A stretch of DNA of 64,000 nt, taken from contig VXLL01000014.1 in NCBI GenBank assembly GCA_009841615.1, positions 62,001-126,000 of the forward strand, given 5' to 3'. A program made the translations under genes and the position numbers. The stretch comes from Gammaproteobacteria bacterium (GTDB lineage: Bacteria; Pseudomonadota; Gammaproteobacteria; Pseudomonadales; Azotimanducaceae). Every line of letters starts with the position of its first letter. The first letter of the stretch is position 1. Of the stretch, positions 1 through 8,618 are shown in pieces. The notes below the pieces were generated by a model. The model ran no database searches. It was not told the origin of the DNA and saw nothing but the letters and a program-made list of their open reading frames with translations.

Positions 1-524
1 AAGACTTTATTACCAAATATGAAGAGAAGCGAGCCGGCTGGGTAGAACGGGATATTGATGCTAATCTGGTAGAGAAACAGATTACGTTGTCGATCCTAGA
101 CCAAAAGTGGAAAGAGCATTTACATACGATGGATCACTTACGTCAAGGCATCCATTTGCGAGCTTATGCCCAGAAGCAACCAAAGCAAGAGTACAAACGG
201 GAAGCCTTTCACATGTTTCAAGCATTGCTCGCGAACATTCAGCATGCGACGGTTCGTATTTTGAGTCGCATGGATGTGGGCCAAGAACAGACTCGTCGCG
301 AAGAAGAGTTGCAGCGTCGTCGCGAAGAGATGAAACGAATGCAGTTTCAACACGCGAGCGATTTAGATGGGCAGTCGAAGGGTAAACCGCGACCGGAAGC
401 ACAGAAACCTTTCGTTCGTGAGCAACCTAAAGTGGGTAGAAACGATCCGTGTCCCTGCGGTTCAGGAAAGAAGTACAAACAGTGTCACGGACGAGCGGTT
501 GAACCGCGATCCGAAGTTGGTTAG
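1..524 (+). CDS. secA: SecA preprotein translocase ATPase, C-terminal part (5' end outside window)
   Basis: This is the last 173 codons of SecA, the cytoplasmic ATPase that drives proteins through SecYEG. Reading frame 3 is open from the window edge. What is seen is the end of the helical scaffold/wing region, with the conserved stretch [16 protein letters not shown] followed by [13 protein letters not shown], then a charged, poorly conserved linker, then the C-terminal zinc-binding motif [19 protein letters not shown]. In the family this motif has the form CxCxSGxxxxxCHG and binds Zn2+ and SecB. The ATPase domains lie outside the window, so integrity of the full gene cannot be judged. It converges on yacG, 21 bases beyond its stop; secA close to yacG and pilD is a common gammaproteobacterial arrangement. 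Confidence 0.97.
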   Translation, partial: DFITKYEEKRAGWVERDIDANLVEKQITLSILDQKWKEHLHTMDHLRQGIHLRAYAQKQPKQEYKREAFHMFQALLANIQHATVRILSRMDVGQEQTRREEELQRRREEMKRMQFQHASDLDGQSKGKPRPEAQKPFVREQPKVGRNDPCPCGSGKKYKQCHGRAVEPRSEVG

Positions 525-545
525 CAGACTAAGCGCGCCTGCCTC

Positions 546-740
546 TCATTGATCCTCGGAGTCTATGGGGTGTTGCGGTGGAACTTCAACGGGATCTCCC
601 GGAATTGACCGTCGTTCCTCAATCCATTCGTTCAGATCAATTAATTTGCATCGTTCTGAGCAAAACGGCCGGTAGGGATTATCCGGTGCCCACTCGCTAG
701 ACGTTTTACACGTCGGACATTGAACCAAACGCGATCTCAT
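546..740 (-). CDS. yacG: DNA gyrase inhibitor YacG (small zinc protein)
   Basis: A 64-residue protein with the complete YacG signature: CPTC at residues 8-11 and CSERC at 27-31 give the four zinc-binding cysteines, followed by [11 protein letters not shown] and a short acidic tail. YacG in E. coli binds GyrB and inhibits gyrase; that role is from the family, not from this sequence. Length is typical. It is the last of three minus-strand genes (pilD, lipoprotein, yacG). CoaE, often found between pilD and yacG, is absent here and its place is taken by a lipoprotein gene. Confidence 0.95.
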   Translation of the reverse strand: MRSRLVQCPTCKTSSEWAPDNPYRPFCSERCKLIDLNEWIEERRSIPGDPVEVPPQHPIDSEDQ

Positions 741-828
741 CTGAGTTCTGCTTGATTAAGCACCCCAATCATTCTTCGCACAATATACAGCAAATATGAA
801 CTCATAGTGTTTCTACTGAGTATGCGGC

Positions 829-1419
829 CTACTGGGTCTCTTCACTCGTCGGCGTTGAATCTTCGTCAGATTTTTGTGCAATCAAGCCATCTTGCTGGGT
901 CTTTGAAATATCCTCAACACTGCCAATTTGCCGCTGCGAAGAGCCGTTTACGTCAGTGGTCTTTACTTCACGAAAAACCGTTACACTCTGATCTAGCGAC
1001 CACATTGCCCCGGTTAGTGGATCGACTACGAAGAATCCAACCAATGTTGTCCAAGGCCAACTCAAGAAGTTTACGAAGTACCATAAATCAACACCTCCGT
1101 CTATTTGTTTTCGACCTACTACGTTACCTGCATCATAGAGATCTACAGTGTATGTCTCCCGTACAAAGTAGCCTCCGCGCGCATCTAGATTCACGATAGC
1201 GGGAGTCCGTCCGCGGAATTCGATATCGCCATTGCGATCAGTAATTACGATCTCCATGTCCGATGGGACACTGTCAATGTGGACCGGGTACTCTGACACG
1301 CTAAAGGTTGACGCACAACCACTCAACATCAACGTCGATATGCCGATTAACACCAAGCTAAATAAAGGCAAAAATTTAGCGATAGTGCCACGTTTCTGAA
1401 GAAAACCTCTATATCTCAT
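829..1419 (-). CDS. Predicted lipoprotein of unknown function
   Basis: A 196-residue protein starting from ATG at 1419 (an in-frame TTG at 1449 would add ten residues ahead of it, and I prefer the ATG because the signal peptide then has a normal length). The N-terminus is basic, then hydrophobic to a clear lipobox LMLSGC with the lipidated cysteine at residue 35. The mature part has a PEGA-like opening (a short beta region with V-P-S-D at about residue 50), a region rich in aromatic and hydrophobic residues (WYFVNFLSWPWTTLVGFFVVDPLTGAMW) that resembles a membrane-inserting hairpin, and a hydrophilic Ser/Asp/Glu-rich tail. I do not recognise a named family. It lies between pilD and yacG on the same strand and may share their transcript, although gaps of 88 and about 200 bases allow separate promoters. 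Confidence 0.75.
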   Translation of the reverse strand: MRYRGFLQKRGTIAKFLPLFSLVLIGISTLMLSGCASTFSVSEYPVHIDSVPSDMEIVITDRNGDIEFRGRTPAIVNLDARGGYFVRETYTVDLYDAGNVVGRKQIDGGVDLWYFVNFLSWPWTTLVGFFVVDPLTGAMWSLDQSVTVFREVKTTDVNGSSQRQIGSVEDISKTQQDGLIAQKSDEDSTPTSEETQ

Positions 1420-1622
1420 AAAAATTGTTCCGTATTTTGTGGAAACCAATGGTTCCTAGTCGATCACCTAGTCGATGACGCTACCCAACTGCAAACATTA
1501 GGGATCGTGCTGAGCATTTTAGAGTATATTCGAGAACGTTGAGGGAGTAATTGAGGAATCAAATCACTAAGTAAGTCTTTCGTTTGAGGGGTTGCTTGCC
1601 GTTGTACGAAACGATAGTTTGT

Positions 1623-2468
1623 TTAGCCCAACAACGAACGTTCAAACACCAAAAGAAAAAACTCCTGGCGGTATATCACGACGCAAACACAACCCATACA
1701 TAAGGAGGGCCCGAACGGGATTCCCTCGTCTTTTGAGTATCTTTTTTGCAATATTCGCACGAGACCGTAAACAAAACCGAGCACTAAAGCTATAAGAACG
1801 ACAATGGACAACAAATGCCAACCTACCCAAGCACCGATTGCGGCCAGTAGTTTGAAGTCTCCTTGTCCTAAACCGTCCTTGTTGCGAACTATCCGGAACA
1901 AGAAATTGATTAGCCAAAAGCTCATGTATCCTGCGATTGCACCAATGATTGCCTCGCTCGGAGATGGAAACACGTTCGAGTGCTCGAAGTAAATACTAGT
2001 GAGTAAGCCACTCCATAGTAAAACGTAGTTTAACTCGTCGGGCAATATGCCGTGTTCTATGTCGATAGCACTCAGTGCGATCAAAAGTGCCACGCAAATT
2101 GCGGCACACCCCAGAGCCTCAGTAACGGCGAAATGTCCAACCAACAAGATCGCAAACAAACATCCAAGAGTTTCTACGATTGGGTATCGCCACGAAATTC
2201 GGGATGAACAATTACGACACCTTCCTTTGAGTAAGACCCAACTCAACACCGGTATGAGGTCGCGGTAGCGAATGGGTGTTAAGCACGACTCACAGCGCGA
2301 CCGGGGTATCCAAAGATTGAACCTGACATCGCGAGTTTCGTCGTCGTCCTGTTTGTCGGTGTTACCGGCATTAACGATGACGGGCAGACGAGAGATTACT
2401 ACGTTGAGGAAGCTCCCAATGACTAAACCGATCAAACCAGCGAGCGAATAGATGTATAAATTAGTCAT
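1623..2468 (-). CDS. pilD: Prepilin leader peptidase / N-methyltransferase (PilD/GspO)
   Basis: A 281-residue polytopic inner-membrane aspartyl protease that cleaves the leader of type IV prepilins or type II secretion pseudopilins and methylates the new N-terminus. The N-terminal GSFLNVVISRLP segment, two CxxC pairs (C59/C62 and C84/C87) in the cytoplasmic zinc-binding loop, and the two catalytic aspartates, D136 in ALSAIDIEHGILPDELNY and D204 in GQGDFKLLAAIG, are all present, and about seven or eight hydrophobic segments follow the usual pattern. No substrate pilin genes or pilBC lie nearby in the window. A complete, apparently functional gene. Confidence 0.96.
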   Translation of the reverse strand: MTNLYIYSLAGLIGLVIGSFLNVVISRLPVIVNAGNTDKQDDDETRDVRFNLWIPRSRCESCLTPIRYRDLIPVLSWVLLKGRCRNCSSRISWRYPIVETLGCLFAILLVGHFAVTEALGCAAICVALLIALSAIDIEHGILPDELNYVLLWSGLLTSIYFEHSNVFPSPSEAIIGAIAGYMSFWLINFLFRIVRNKDGLGQGDFKLLAAIGAWVGWHLLSIVVLIALVLGFVYGLVRILQKRYSKDEGIPFGPSLCMGCVCVVIYRQEFFLLVFERSLLG

Positions 2469-2623
2469 GTACTATTGACGTATATGTGTCTTTTTTGAAC
2501 CGCGGACTAAAAGTCCTTGTGTGCGACAAAACCTCAGTGTGTATTTAGACGAATAATACACGGTCACCGGTTACATCGCCTCGCAATCGTAGACGTAGCG
2601 TATTAAAATTCTTTTGGCGCAAA

Positions 2624-2700
2624 GCCGGAATAGCTCAGTTAGGCAGAGCAACTGATTCGTAATCAGTAGGTCCGCAGTTCGAATCTGCGTTCCGGCACCA
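2624..2700 (+). tRNA. tRNA-Thr (anticodon CGT)
   Basis: A full cloverleaf can be folded: acceptor stem GCCGGAA (2624-2630) pairs with TTCCGGC (2690-2696), the D stem is GCTC/GAGC, the anticodon stem is ACTGA/TCAGT with loop TTCGTAA, and the T stem is CGCAG/CTGCG with loop TTCGAAT. The anticodon CGT at 2658-2660 reads threonine ACG. CCA is encoded at 2698-2700. tRNA 3' ends are common integration sites, but I found no repeated copy of this 3' end further along the window. Confidence 0.97.
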
Positions 2701-3259
2701 GTCTAACTCACACATCACGCTTTCTATGCAGACAGTTCACATTTTGTGAGGAGTGACTCTTGAAGTTGTCTCCAAGTTCAAATGTGTGAACACAAACCAC
2801 CAACCCTAAGAAGATCTACCCGTTGAGGTCTTGACGACAGCTAGCTAGTCGTCACCCTAGCTTACAACCTTAGATTGGACTATGACGGATCGGGTAATCC
2901 ACATTCCTCAATTTAATCGGAGTCTAGTTCGCCATAGACTCGCGGTTTCAAATATATCTAACGGATCGCCTCACCTTACCCTGAGAAGTCTTTTCTGCAA
3001 TCTCTACTCACGCACCAACTCCCAAATAGCAAACTTCACAGCAGGACCAACTAATTCACTCGCATCCGCAATAAATGCCAATAGTCCAATGTCGATGTAC
3101 ACGGTTTCGTAACTACGTAGTGCCAACTACTGTATTTAAACACTACTCAAACCGCAACAATCGGTGCATCAAGTTCTCTTCACACGTTTTTCTCGGTACA
3201 ATTTTTTTAACAATGCGATCGTTCAACGTTTTCGCTGTCAAGACGCAGGAGACGGGTAG
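2701..3259. other. Non-coding stretch after tRNA-Thr
   Basis: About 560 bases without a convincing gene. The short open frames here have no recognisable protein and no good ribosome binding site. It contains an imperfect palindrome at 2833-2853 (listed separately). Confidence 0.6.
2833..2853. repeat. Imperfect 21-base palindrome
   Basis: GACGAC at 2833-2838 is the reverse complement of GTCGTC at 2848-2853, and the nine bases between contain the self-complementary AGCTAGCT, so the whole element is a palindrome with one symmetric mismatch pair. No T-run follows, so it is not a textbook terminator. It could be a protein-binding site or a chance palindrome. Confidence 0.4.
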
Positions 3260-3748
3260 ATGAGTGATACCTTGCAAGAAATTGGTCGAATCGAACGCTT
3301 CTGGATAGAACGTCCGTTGGTTAGTGCTACACTTACTGCATTGTTTCTTGGTATCGCAGGTATCTGTGCTGAGTTGTTTCTCTTCCCAATCCTCAATTCA
3401 CGTCCGATTAATTGGGGACTTGCCTGTGGTAGTTTGCTTGCAACACCGTTGTATTTCATTGTGTTCTATGCTTTGTTTCGATGTCTCCATGTATTGTTTC
3501 GACGTCATCGTGAAGTTAGAAACGTTTGGGATCACAAAGTAGATTATCTGTTTCGCCTAAATCCGTTACTTGCGTCTATATTTTTCGCTCCTGTTGTGGG
3601 ATTCATGGTAATCTCGAGAGATTATTTTGCTCTTTTAATTACAGGTTCTCCGATACCTTGGGGTACCTTCGTATTTGCCACTATAGTTGTCATGATTAGT
3701 TTTGTTGTTTGCTACACAACTGCTCGTAGCAGGCAAAACGATACATGA
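3260..3748 (+). CDS. Hypothetical four-helix membrane protein
   Basis: A 162-residue protein with four predicted membrane segments at about residues 20-43, 52-73, 100-118 and 130-152, and a basic cytoplasmic loop with HVLFRRHREVR around residues 77-88. The ATG at 3260 is preceded by a good Shine-Dalgarno AGGAG at 3247-3251. I do not recognise a family. It lies 88 bases ahead of the repeat-protein array on the same strand and may or may not belong to it. Confidence 0.7.
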   Translation: MSDTLQEIGRIERFWIERPLVSATLTALFLGIAGICAELFLFPILNSRPINWGLACGSLLATPLYFIVFYALFRCLHVLFRRHREVRNVWDHKVDYLFRLNPLLASIFFAPVVGFMVISRDYFALLITGSPIPWGTFVFATIVVMISFVVCYTTARSRQNDT

Positions 3749-3836
3749 TGACCGCGTAATGTTGCCATTCGTCAGAACTACCATCCCACCAAGTCGATTG
3801 AACGACAGACTACGAATTGCAAGGCTTTGAATCCAT

Positions 3837-5636
3837 ATGACTAGCATAAAAATAAACATCATTTCGTCGTTTGCGCTGGGAGTCTTCACCACTGTCGTGC
3901 TGTTTGGAGCAGGGCTACTAACGTACAAAGTTTTCGCACCTCCAACATCGCTAACTCCCGTTACAGATGTAACCAGCACTTCAACGATTTTCGATGAAGA
4001 GATCAATTTGAGTGAGTTCTTTGGTAGTGTTGGGATCGACATTTCAAATCTCCCCGAAACAGAGAGTAACTATGCTCGTTCAGTTGCTCTTAGGGCGATG
4101 TTGGCATCTAGCGACGAAACAGAGGTACTTACCCTACTTGAACAATCTAAGAAAGTTTCCAACGAGTATCTGCGGCTTACAACTCAGAGTGAAATCTTCC
4201 GACGTTTCGCTTCTCTCAATCCCTCAGACGCTATAGCCCTGTTAAGTAAATTCTCGTGGAACAATCGAAAATTATTAGTAACCGCGGTATTCCGTGAATT
4301 CGCTACATCGGATATCGAATCTGCAATTTCACACTTGAGAACGCTAGAGTTGTCCGATCAACGACTTGCTTTTGCAGCGATACTGAGTGTCAGTGGTGGT
4401 TTGACTGATAGTCGAATCAATGAATTAGCGGTTGAATTAGATCTCGTCATGGTTCCCGAGGATGTTCAGGAACAACGCATCTTAGCTCTGGCTTTGAAGG
4501 ATCCAGAATCAGCTTGGCATGCAATTCTTGAGGATGGTCGTAATGACGAAAATCAGGTTCTAATTCTCGCGACAATTCTTGAAACTTGGTTAATGCAGGA
4601 TGGATCCACTGTAATTGAGCAAATTGAAGACTCTCTTGAGCACTTGAGCTTTCCTCAAAGCGTACTTGGTCCGGTATTTTCACAATGGGCTCGAAATGAC
4701 CCAGACGGTGCGTTCGAGGCTGCTCATCGCTTGACTACGAATGCCATGTCCGATGTTACTGCAATTGTTTTGCAAGCGTGGACCAGTACGGATCCGAGGG
4801 CTGCAATGGATGCACTATCCACAATCGCGTCTGCCGAAGAGCGAATTCAATTTCAGCAACAAATAGCTTACCAGTGGGCAAAACATAACCCGCGCGACCT
4901 GTTGGATGGCCTTAAAACATTCCCGTCACAGATGCGGTCATTTGCGCGATCACAAGCTCTAAGGGGTCTTGCGTCCGAGGCACCATTGGAGGCGATCCGA
5001 TTAGTGGGAAATTCATTAAACTCGTATGAAGTTGGCGAATCCATCATAGGACCTTGGGCGGAGCAAGATGTACACGCGGCACTTGAGTGGGTACTATCAA
5101 AAAACCGAAACAGGAGACATGATTATTTGTGGTCAATCTGGCCCTCTCTTGTAGGAGAGGATCCGGAACTTGCTCTTGAGACGGCAAAAAGTCAAACCGT
5201 TAACAGAAACAAAGTAGCGTTTGAACCAGAGGTAATTAAGCATCTTGCTCGCATTGATATCGATCAAGCCATTGCTATGTTGCCTCGCGTTCGAGATGTT
5301 GCAAAGGTCCCTTCGTATGCGGAGGCCGGCCATGAATTGTTAAAACGAAACGAACCGGAACGAGCGATCCAACTGGGTTTGCAGCTTCCTCCAGCACAAC
5401 ACGACGACTATTTCGTATATCTGTTCAACCAATGGCAGAATGAGGATAAGTATGGGTTGTTCGAATCGATAGATCTTCTACCGACCCCTGGGATCAAGTC
5501 CCGTGCCGCACTTGTATTGCTACAAGGATATACAACGAAACCTTACAAACGCTTTTCCGATGACCAAATTGCAAACATAAAAAGTTATCTCAATGAAAAA
5601 CATTCAAAGAGTCTTTTGCGGTACCGTAGGTGGTAA
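3837..5636 (+). CDS. Membrane-anchored helical-repeat protein, array copy 1
   Basis: A 599-residue protein, first member of a tandem paralogue array. One hydrophobic segment at about residues 8-32 is a signal anchor, so the rest is probably periplasmic. After a low-complexity Thr/Ser linker, the body is a chain of about 32-residue units, each opening with a W-A-x-x-D-P motif (for example WARNDPDGAFEAA, WAKHNPRDLLDGL, WAEQDVHAALEWV) and predicted to be alpha-hairpins of TPR/SEL1/HEAT type. The end has a motif shared by all copies: a short LPTPGIKSRAAL segment followed by a DDQIANIKSYLNE helix. Such solenoids usually bind other proteins; no enzymatic motif is visible. The function is unknown. 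Confidence 0.85.
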   Translation: MTSIKINIISSFALGVFTTVVLFGAGLLTYKVFAPPTSLTPVTDVTSTSTIFDEEINLSEFFGSVGIDISNLPETESNYARSVALRAMLASSDETEVLTLLEQSKKVSNEYLRLTTQSEIFRRFASLNPSDAIALLSKFSWNNRKLLVTAVFREFATSDIESAISHLRTLELSDQRLAFAAILSVSGGLTDSRINELAVELDLVMVPEDVQEQRILALALKDPESAWHAILEDGRNDENQVLILATILETWLMQDGSTVIEQIEDSLEHLSFPQSVLGPVFSQWARNDPDGAFEAAHRLTTNAMSDVTAIVLQAWTSTDPRAAMDALSTIASAEERIQFQQQIAYQWAKHNPRDLLDGLKTFPSQMRSFARSQALRGLASEAPLEAIRLVGNSLNSYEVGESIIGPWAEQDVHAALEWVLSKNRNRRHDYLWSIWPSLVGEDPELALETAKSQTVNRNKVAFEPEVIKHLARIDIDQAIAMLPRVRDVAKVPSYAEAGHELLKRNEPERAIQLGLQLPPAQHDDYFVYLFNQWQNEDKYGLFESIDLLPTPGIKSRAALVLLQGYTTKPYKRFSDDQIANIKSYLNEKHSKSLLRYRRW

Positions 5637-5730
5637 CGAGGTTCTTAGGCTATTTATAGACTTCAATTACCGTTTTTGCCGCGCGAAAGATGATTAATCG
5701 TTTCATTCACCCACATCGTTCACCAAGCCA

Positions 5731-7710
5731 ATGACTACCGCAAAAGACAAAAAAGAATCATGGTTTCGGAAGATCCCATTTGTTCTAGGAATGCTCTTTT
5801 CAGCTGTGCTCTGCTCCACTATCCTAGTCAAATTCACCGGCGAAAACAATCGCAGCACGACGGCTGAATATCAATCCGATGATGAGCAGAGTGAAGAACC
5901 TATGGTTCAATCGATAGAGGAAGTCGCTGACACCAGCGATCCCTCGACTTCTAGCGATATTCCTTCAGGATTGGATGGATTAGAGAACGTCAAATCGAGT
6001 TTTGCGCTTGCTCTCGAGGTTGACAGATTGCTATCTACAGCCGCGTTTGAGGACACATTGGGTCTGCTTAACGAGTCTAAGACGATCGAAGATTTGGCTG
6101 TGAGGGCCATTGTCCAAGACCAGATATTTCGTAAGCTAGCGTCCGTTGATCCTCAACGCACACTGACCTATGCGAACGAATTCCCGCTAATTCTGCGCAA
6201 CCAGTTCACATCAGTGATATTTTCTGAATGGTCATTGTCAGACATCAATGCGGCAATCGAATATGGACGAAGATATATTAGAGAAGTGGATTCGACGCAA
6301 AAAATCGCAGTAATTGCTGGTATTTTCGAATCAAATCCTGGCCTCTCGGAGAGTATAAAGCAGGTAGTCATTAGCGAGTTTGAACTTACATATGACGAAC
6401 TTATTCTGCTGGATCGATCAAGGGACACAACCTTGTTTGAAAACCCTTTAGAAGCATGGAGCAGCATCCTAGCTGATGCCAATAACGACTTTAGCCAAGC
6501 TCAGGAACTTGTCGATGTCGTGCTTGCAGCAGTCGAACGGGATGGGATTAAGGTTTTAGCTGAGATGCATAGTTCTCTTGAAGATCGAAGAACCAGAAAC
6601 GAAGTATTTCGAAAAGTACTAATAGACAACCTCGCGCAGCAAGATGTAGCCGCCGCCTTTGAACACGCAGTGAAATTGCTGGATGGGACGAACCGATCCA
6701 CCGTCTTTGAAATCGCCGAGAATTGGGCTCGTCATGACCCTAACGCCGCATTAAACGCTTTGGAGCAAATATCGGATGATGCATTACGCGAGCACGTTCG
6801 AGGTGAGATTCTTTTAACTTGGGCTCGTTCAGATGCAGAGGTAGCGCTAAGAGCCATCTCCGCGCTTCAGCAAACCGACAAGCGAGACCAAATACTTGCA
6901 GAAGCTCTTTGGGTATGGGCAGGGAGAAATCCGCATAACGTACTTCAACGACTAGATACTCTTCCTAGCGATCTGCAGGCATTAGCTAAGGAACGAGCTG
7001 TGGGTATGTTGGCTCATGAAGCTCCTCGAGAAGCGATTGAATATTTATCTGATTTACCAAACCCACGCGCAAAGCGCAACGTGGCCACTGACATAGTCTG
7101 GAAGTGGGCACAGCAAGACATCCACGCAGCATTTGAGTGGTTGTTGACAGAGTCTGAAGTTGAGGATTATCGAACTGATCTAGTCTTACAAATGCGGTCC
7201 TTTTTAACACCTCAAAACGTAGAGTCTTTGATAGAACAGGCTTTGAAACATTCTCCAAATGAAGCGGGTATCGGATATGAAGGCATATTGCTTTCGCAAC
7301 TGAGTGTCAACGACGTAGACACAGCCAAAGCTTTGCTTTCTAAAGTTCGCGAGGGAAGATCCCGATTAATTGTGCAGGTAGCGATTGGTACCAAATTACT
7401 ATTCACTGACGACGATCCGCAATCAGCATTCGACTTTGGCAAACAAGTACCAGAGGTACAAAGAGCAGAGTATGAGGGTATGGTTGTCGCGGTTTGGGCT
7501 ACCCGAGAACCGAAAAAGGCGTTCGAGTACATTGATCAACTATCAACCTCGGCTACCAAGTCTCGAGCTGCTATGTGGTTGACTGCGTACAACAATATTT
7601 ACAGTACACTCTCCGATCAACAAGTGGAAGAGTTAAGAGGTTATCTAACCGATCGGGAGCTAAAGGAGCTAGAATCGAATAATCTCTGGACAAACGTTTT
7701 TGGATACTAG
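5731..7710 (+). CDS. Membrane-anchored helical-repeat protein, array copy 2
   Basis: A 659-residue paralogue of the preceding gene with the same architecture: signal anchor at about residues 15-34, an acidic Ser/Thr/Glu-rich linker to about residue 90, then repeats with W-A-x-x-D-P signatures (WSLSDINAAIEY, WARHDPNAALNAL, WARSDAEVALRAI, WAGRNPHNVLQRL, WAQQDIHAAFEWL) and the shared C-terminal motif LSDQQVEELRGYLTDREL. Sequence identity to copy 1 looks low to moderate but is spread over the whole length. It lies 94 bases downstream of copy 1 on the same strand. Function unknown. Confidence 0.85.
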   Translation: MTTAKDKKESWFRKIPFVLGMLFSAVLCSTILVKFTGENNRSTTAEYQSDDEQSEEPMVQSIEEVADTSDPSTSSDIPSGLDGLENVKSSFALALEVDRLLSTAAFEDTLGLLNESKTIEDLAVRAIVQDQIFRKLASVDPQRTLTYANEFPLILRNQFTSVIFSEWSLSDINAAIEYGRRYIREVDSTQKIAVIAGIFESNPGLSESIKQVVISEFELTYDELILLDRSRDTTLFENPLEAWSSILADANNDFSQAQELVDVVLAAVERDGIKVLAEMHSSLEDRRTRNEVFRKVLIDNLAQQDVAAAFEHAVKLLDGTNRSTVFEIAENWARHDPNAALNALEQISDDALREHVRGEILLTWARSDAEVALRAISALQQTDKRDQILAEALWVWAGRNPHNVLQRLDTLPSDLQALAKERAVGMLAHEAPREAIEYLSDLPNPRAKRNVATDIVWKWAQQDIHAAFEWLLTESEVEDYRTDLVLQMRSFLTPQNVESLIEQALKHSPNEAGIGYEGILLSQLSVNDVDTAKALLSKVREGRSRLIVQVAIGTKLLFTDDDPQSAFDFGKQVPEVQRAEYEGMVVAVWATREPKKAFEYIDQLSTSATKSRAAMWLTAYNNIYSTLSDQQVEELRGYLTDRELKELESNNLWTNVFGY

Positions 7711-7761
7711 AGTCTTACCCAGACACTTGGTATAAATTCAAAGTACCGAAGTTCCGGCGGT

Positions 7762-8396
7762 TATAGTTTGAGAAACTTTGTTGCTTTACAACTTCGCCAA
7801 CGTTCCATCGCCGAGCGATCTTGGGTTCGCGTACGCTTCAGGGGATTGTCATTAAGATAATTTTTAGGAGAATTTATCAATGGCTGATTCTAAGAGAAAA
7901 CGACGTCGGAGAAGATTTAGCGACGAATTTAGTTCATACCGATCCTCGCCGCGCGTTTGATATTGCTCTTCAGCAACGTATCTTAGAACGCGTGGGCGGC
8001 ATGTACATGCCTGCACTTGAAGCACAGATTCTTGGGCAGATAGTCTATCAAGATTTCGACCTTGCGGTCGAACTGCTACCGAAAAAACGTGAAGGCAGTT
8101 CACGGTCGCAAGTCTATACCTCCGTAGGGAGTAATTACATCAACTTAGGTCAGTCTTCGAAGGCAGTTGACTTAGGGCTCAAACTAACTGCGAACGAGCG
8201 AACGCAATACTTTCAAAGCATCGCCTATACTTGGGCTAGCATCGATACTAGTGGGTTGGTCGAGTCCTTTAAGAATCTACCTACTGCAAAAATCCGATCG
8301 AATCTAGCGCGAACTTTGACGAGTCAGTGGATGGAAGACAATTTCACGGAGGCGCAGCTAGAGGTTCTAGAGTCATATCTGAGTGATTCTGACTGA
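7762..8396 (+). pseudogene. Truncated fifth copy of the helical-repeat family (C-terminal remnant)
   Basis: An open frame from 7821 to 8396 encodes only the last roughly 165 residues of a family member. From NLVHTDPRRAFDIALQQ onward it follows copy 4 (10652-12577) position by position (NLVNTDPRRAFDLAVKQ in copy 4; YQDFDLAVELLPKKREG against YQDLELAVELLPRVRKG), more closely than any other copy. The signal anchor and all upstream repeats are missing, and the first 20-odd residues have no family resemblance except QWLI. In another frame, bases from about 7762 (encoding YSLRNF) resemble copy 4 YVLRNL, so decayed homologous DNA probably reaches further upstream. A remnant of duplication or of unequal recombination in the array. 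Confidence 0.8.
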
Positions 8397-8618
8397 ATAA
8401 CGATGGAGAGTCGACGGTGTGTTTGAGCGAGGACACTTCGACGCTGACGCTGTCAACTTCCAATATGGGAACTCGACATTAGTCTAGAATGTCTACACTG
8501 AATGTCAATCCAGTGTTGACTTTGGATTCAATAGCGAACCTCCTCTAAAAGAATTGGAAAAATCACAAATTGGTTCATTTAATCAAAATAGTCTTCAATT
8601 CTGCCTGCTGCTAGTTTC

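Noticed and set aside
807-1199. Plus-strand open frame opposite the lipoprotein
   Set aside because: It is the antisense shadow of the minus-strand lipoprotein, which has a clear lipobox; the shadow product has no family resemblance.
2690-2700. tRNA-Thr as an integration site for the defence island
   Set aside because: No duplicate of the tRNA 3' end or integrase gene was found near 31 kb, 55 kb or elsewhere in the window.
2882-3263. Short overlapping open frames between tRNA-Thr and the first membrane protein
   Set aside because: No ribosome binding site, no recognisable domain, and two overlapping frames of equal weakness.
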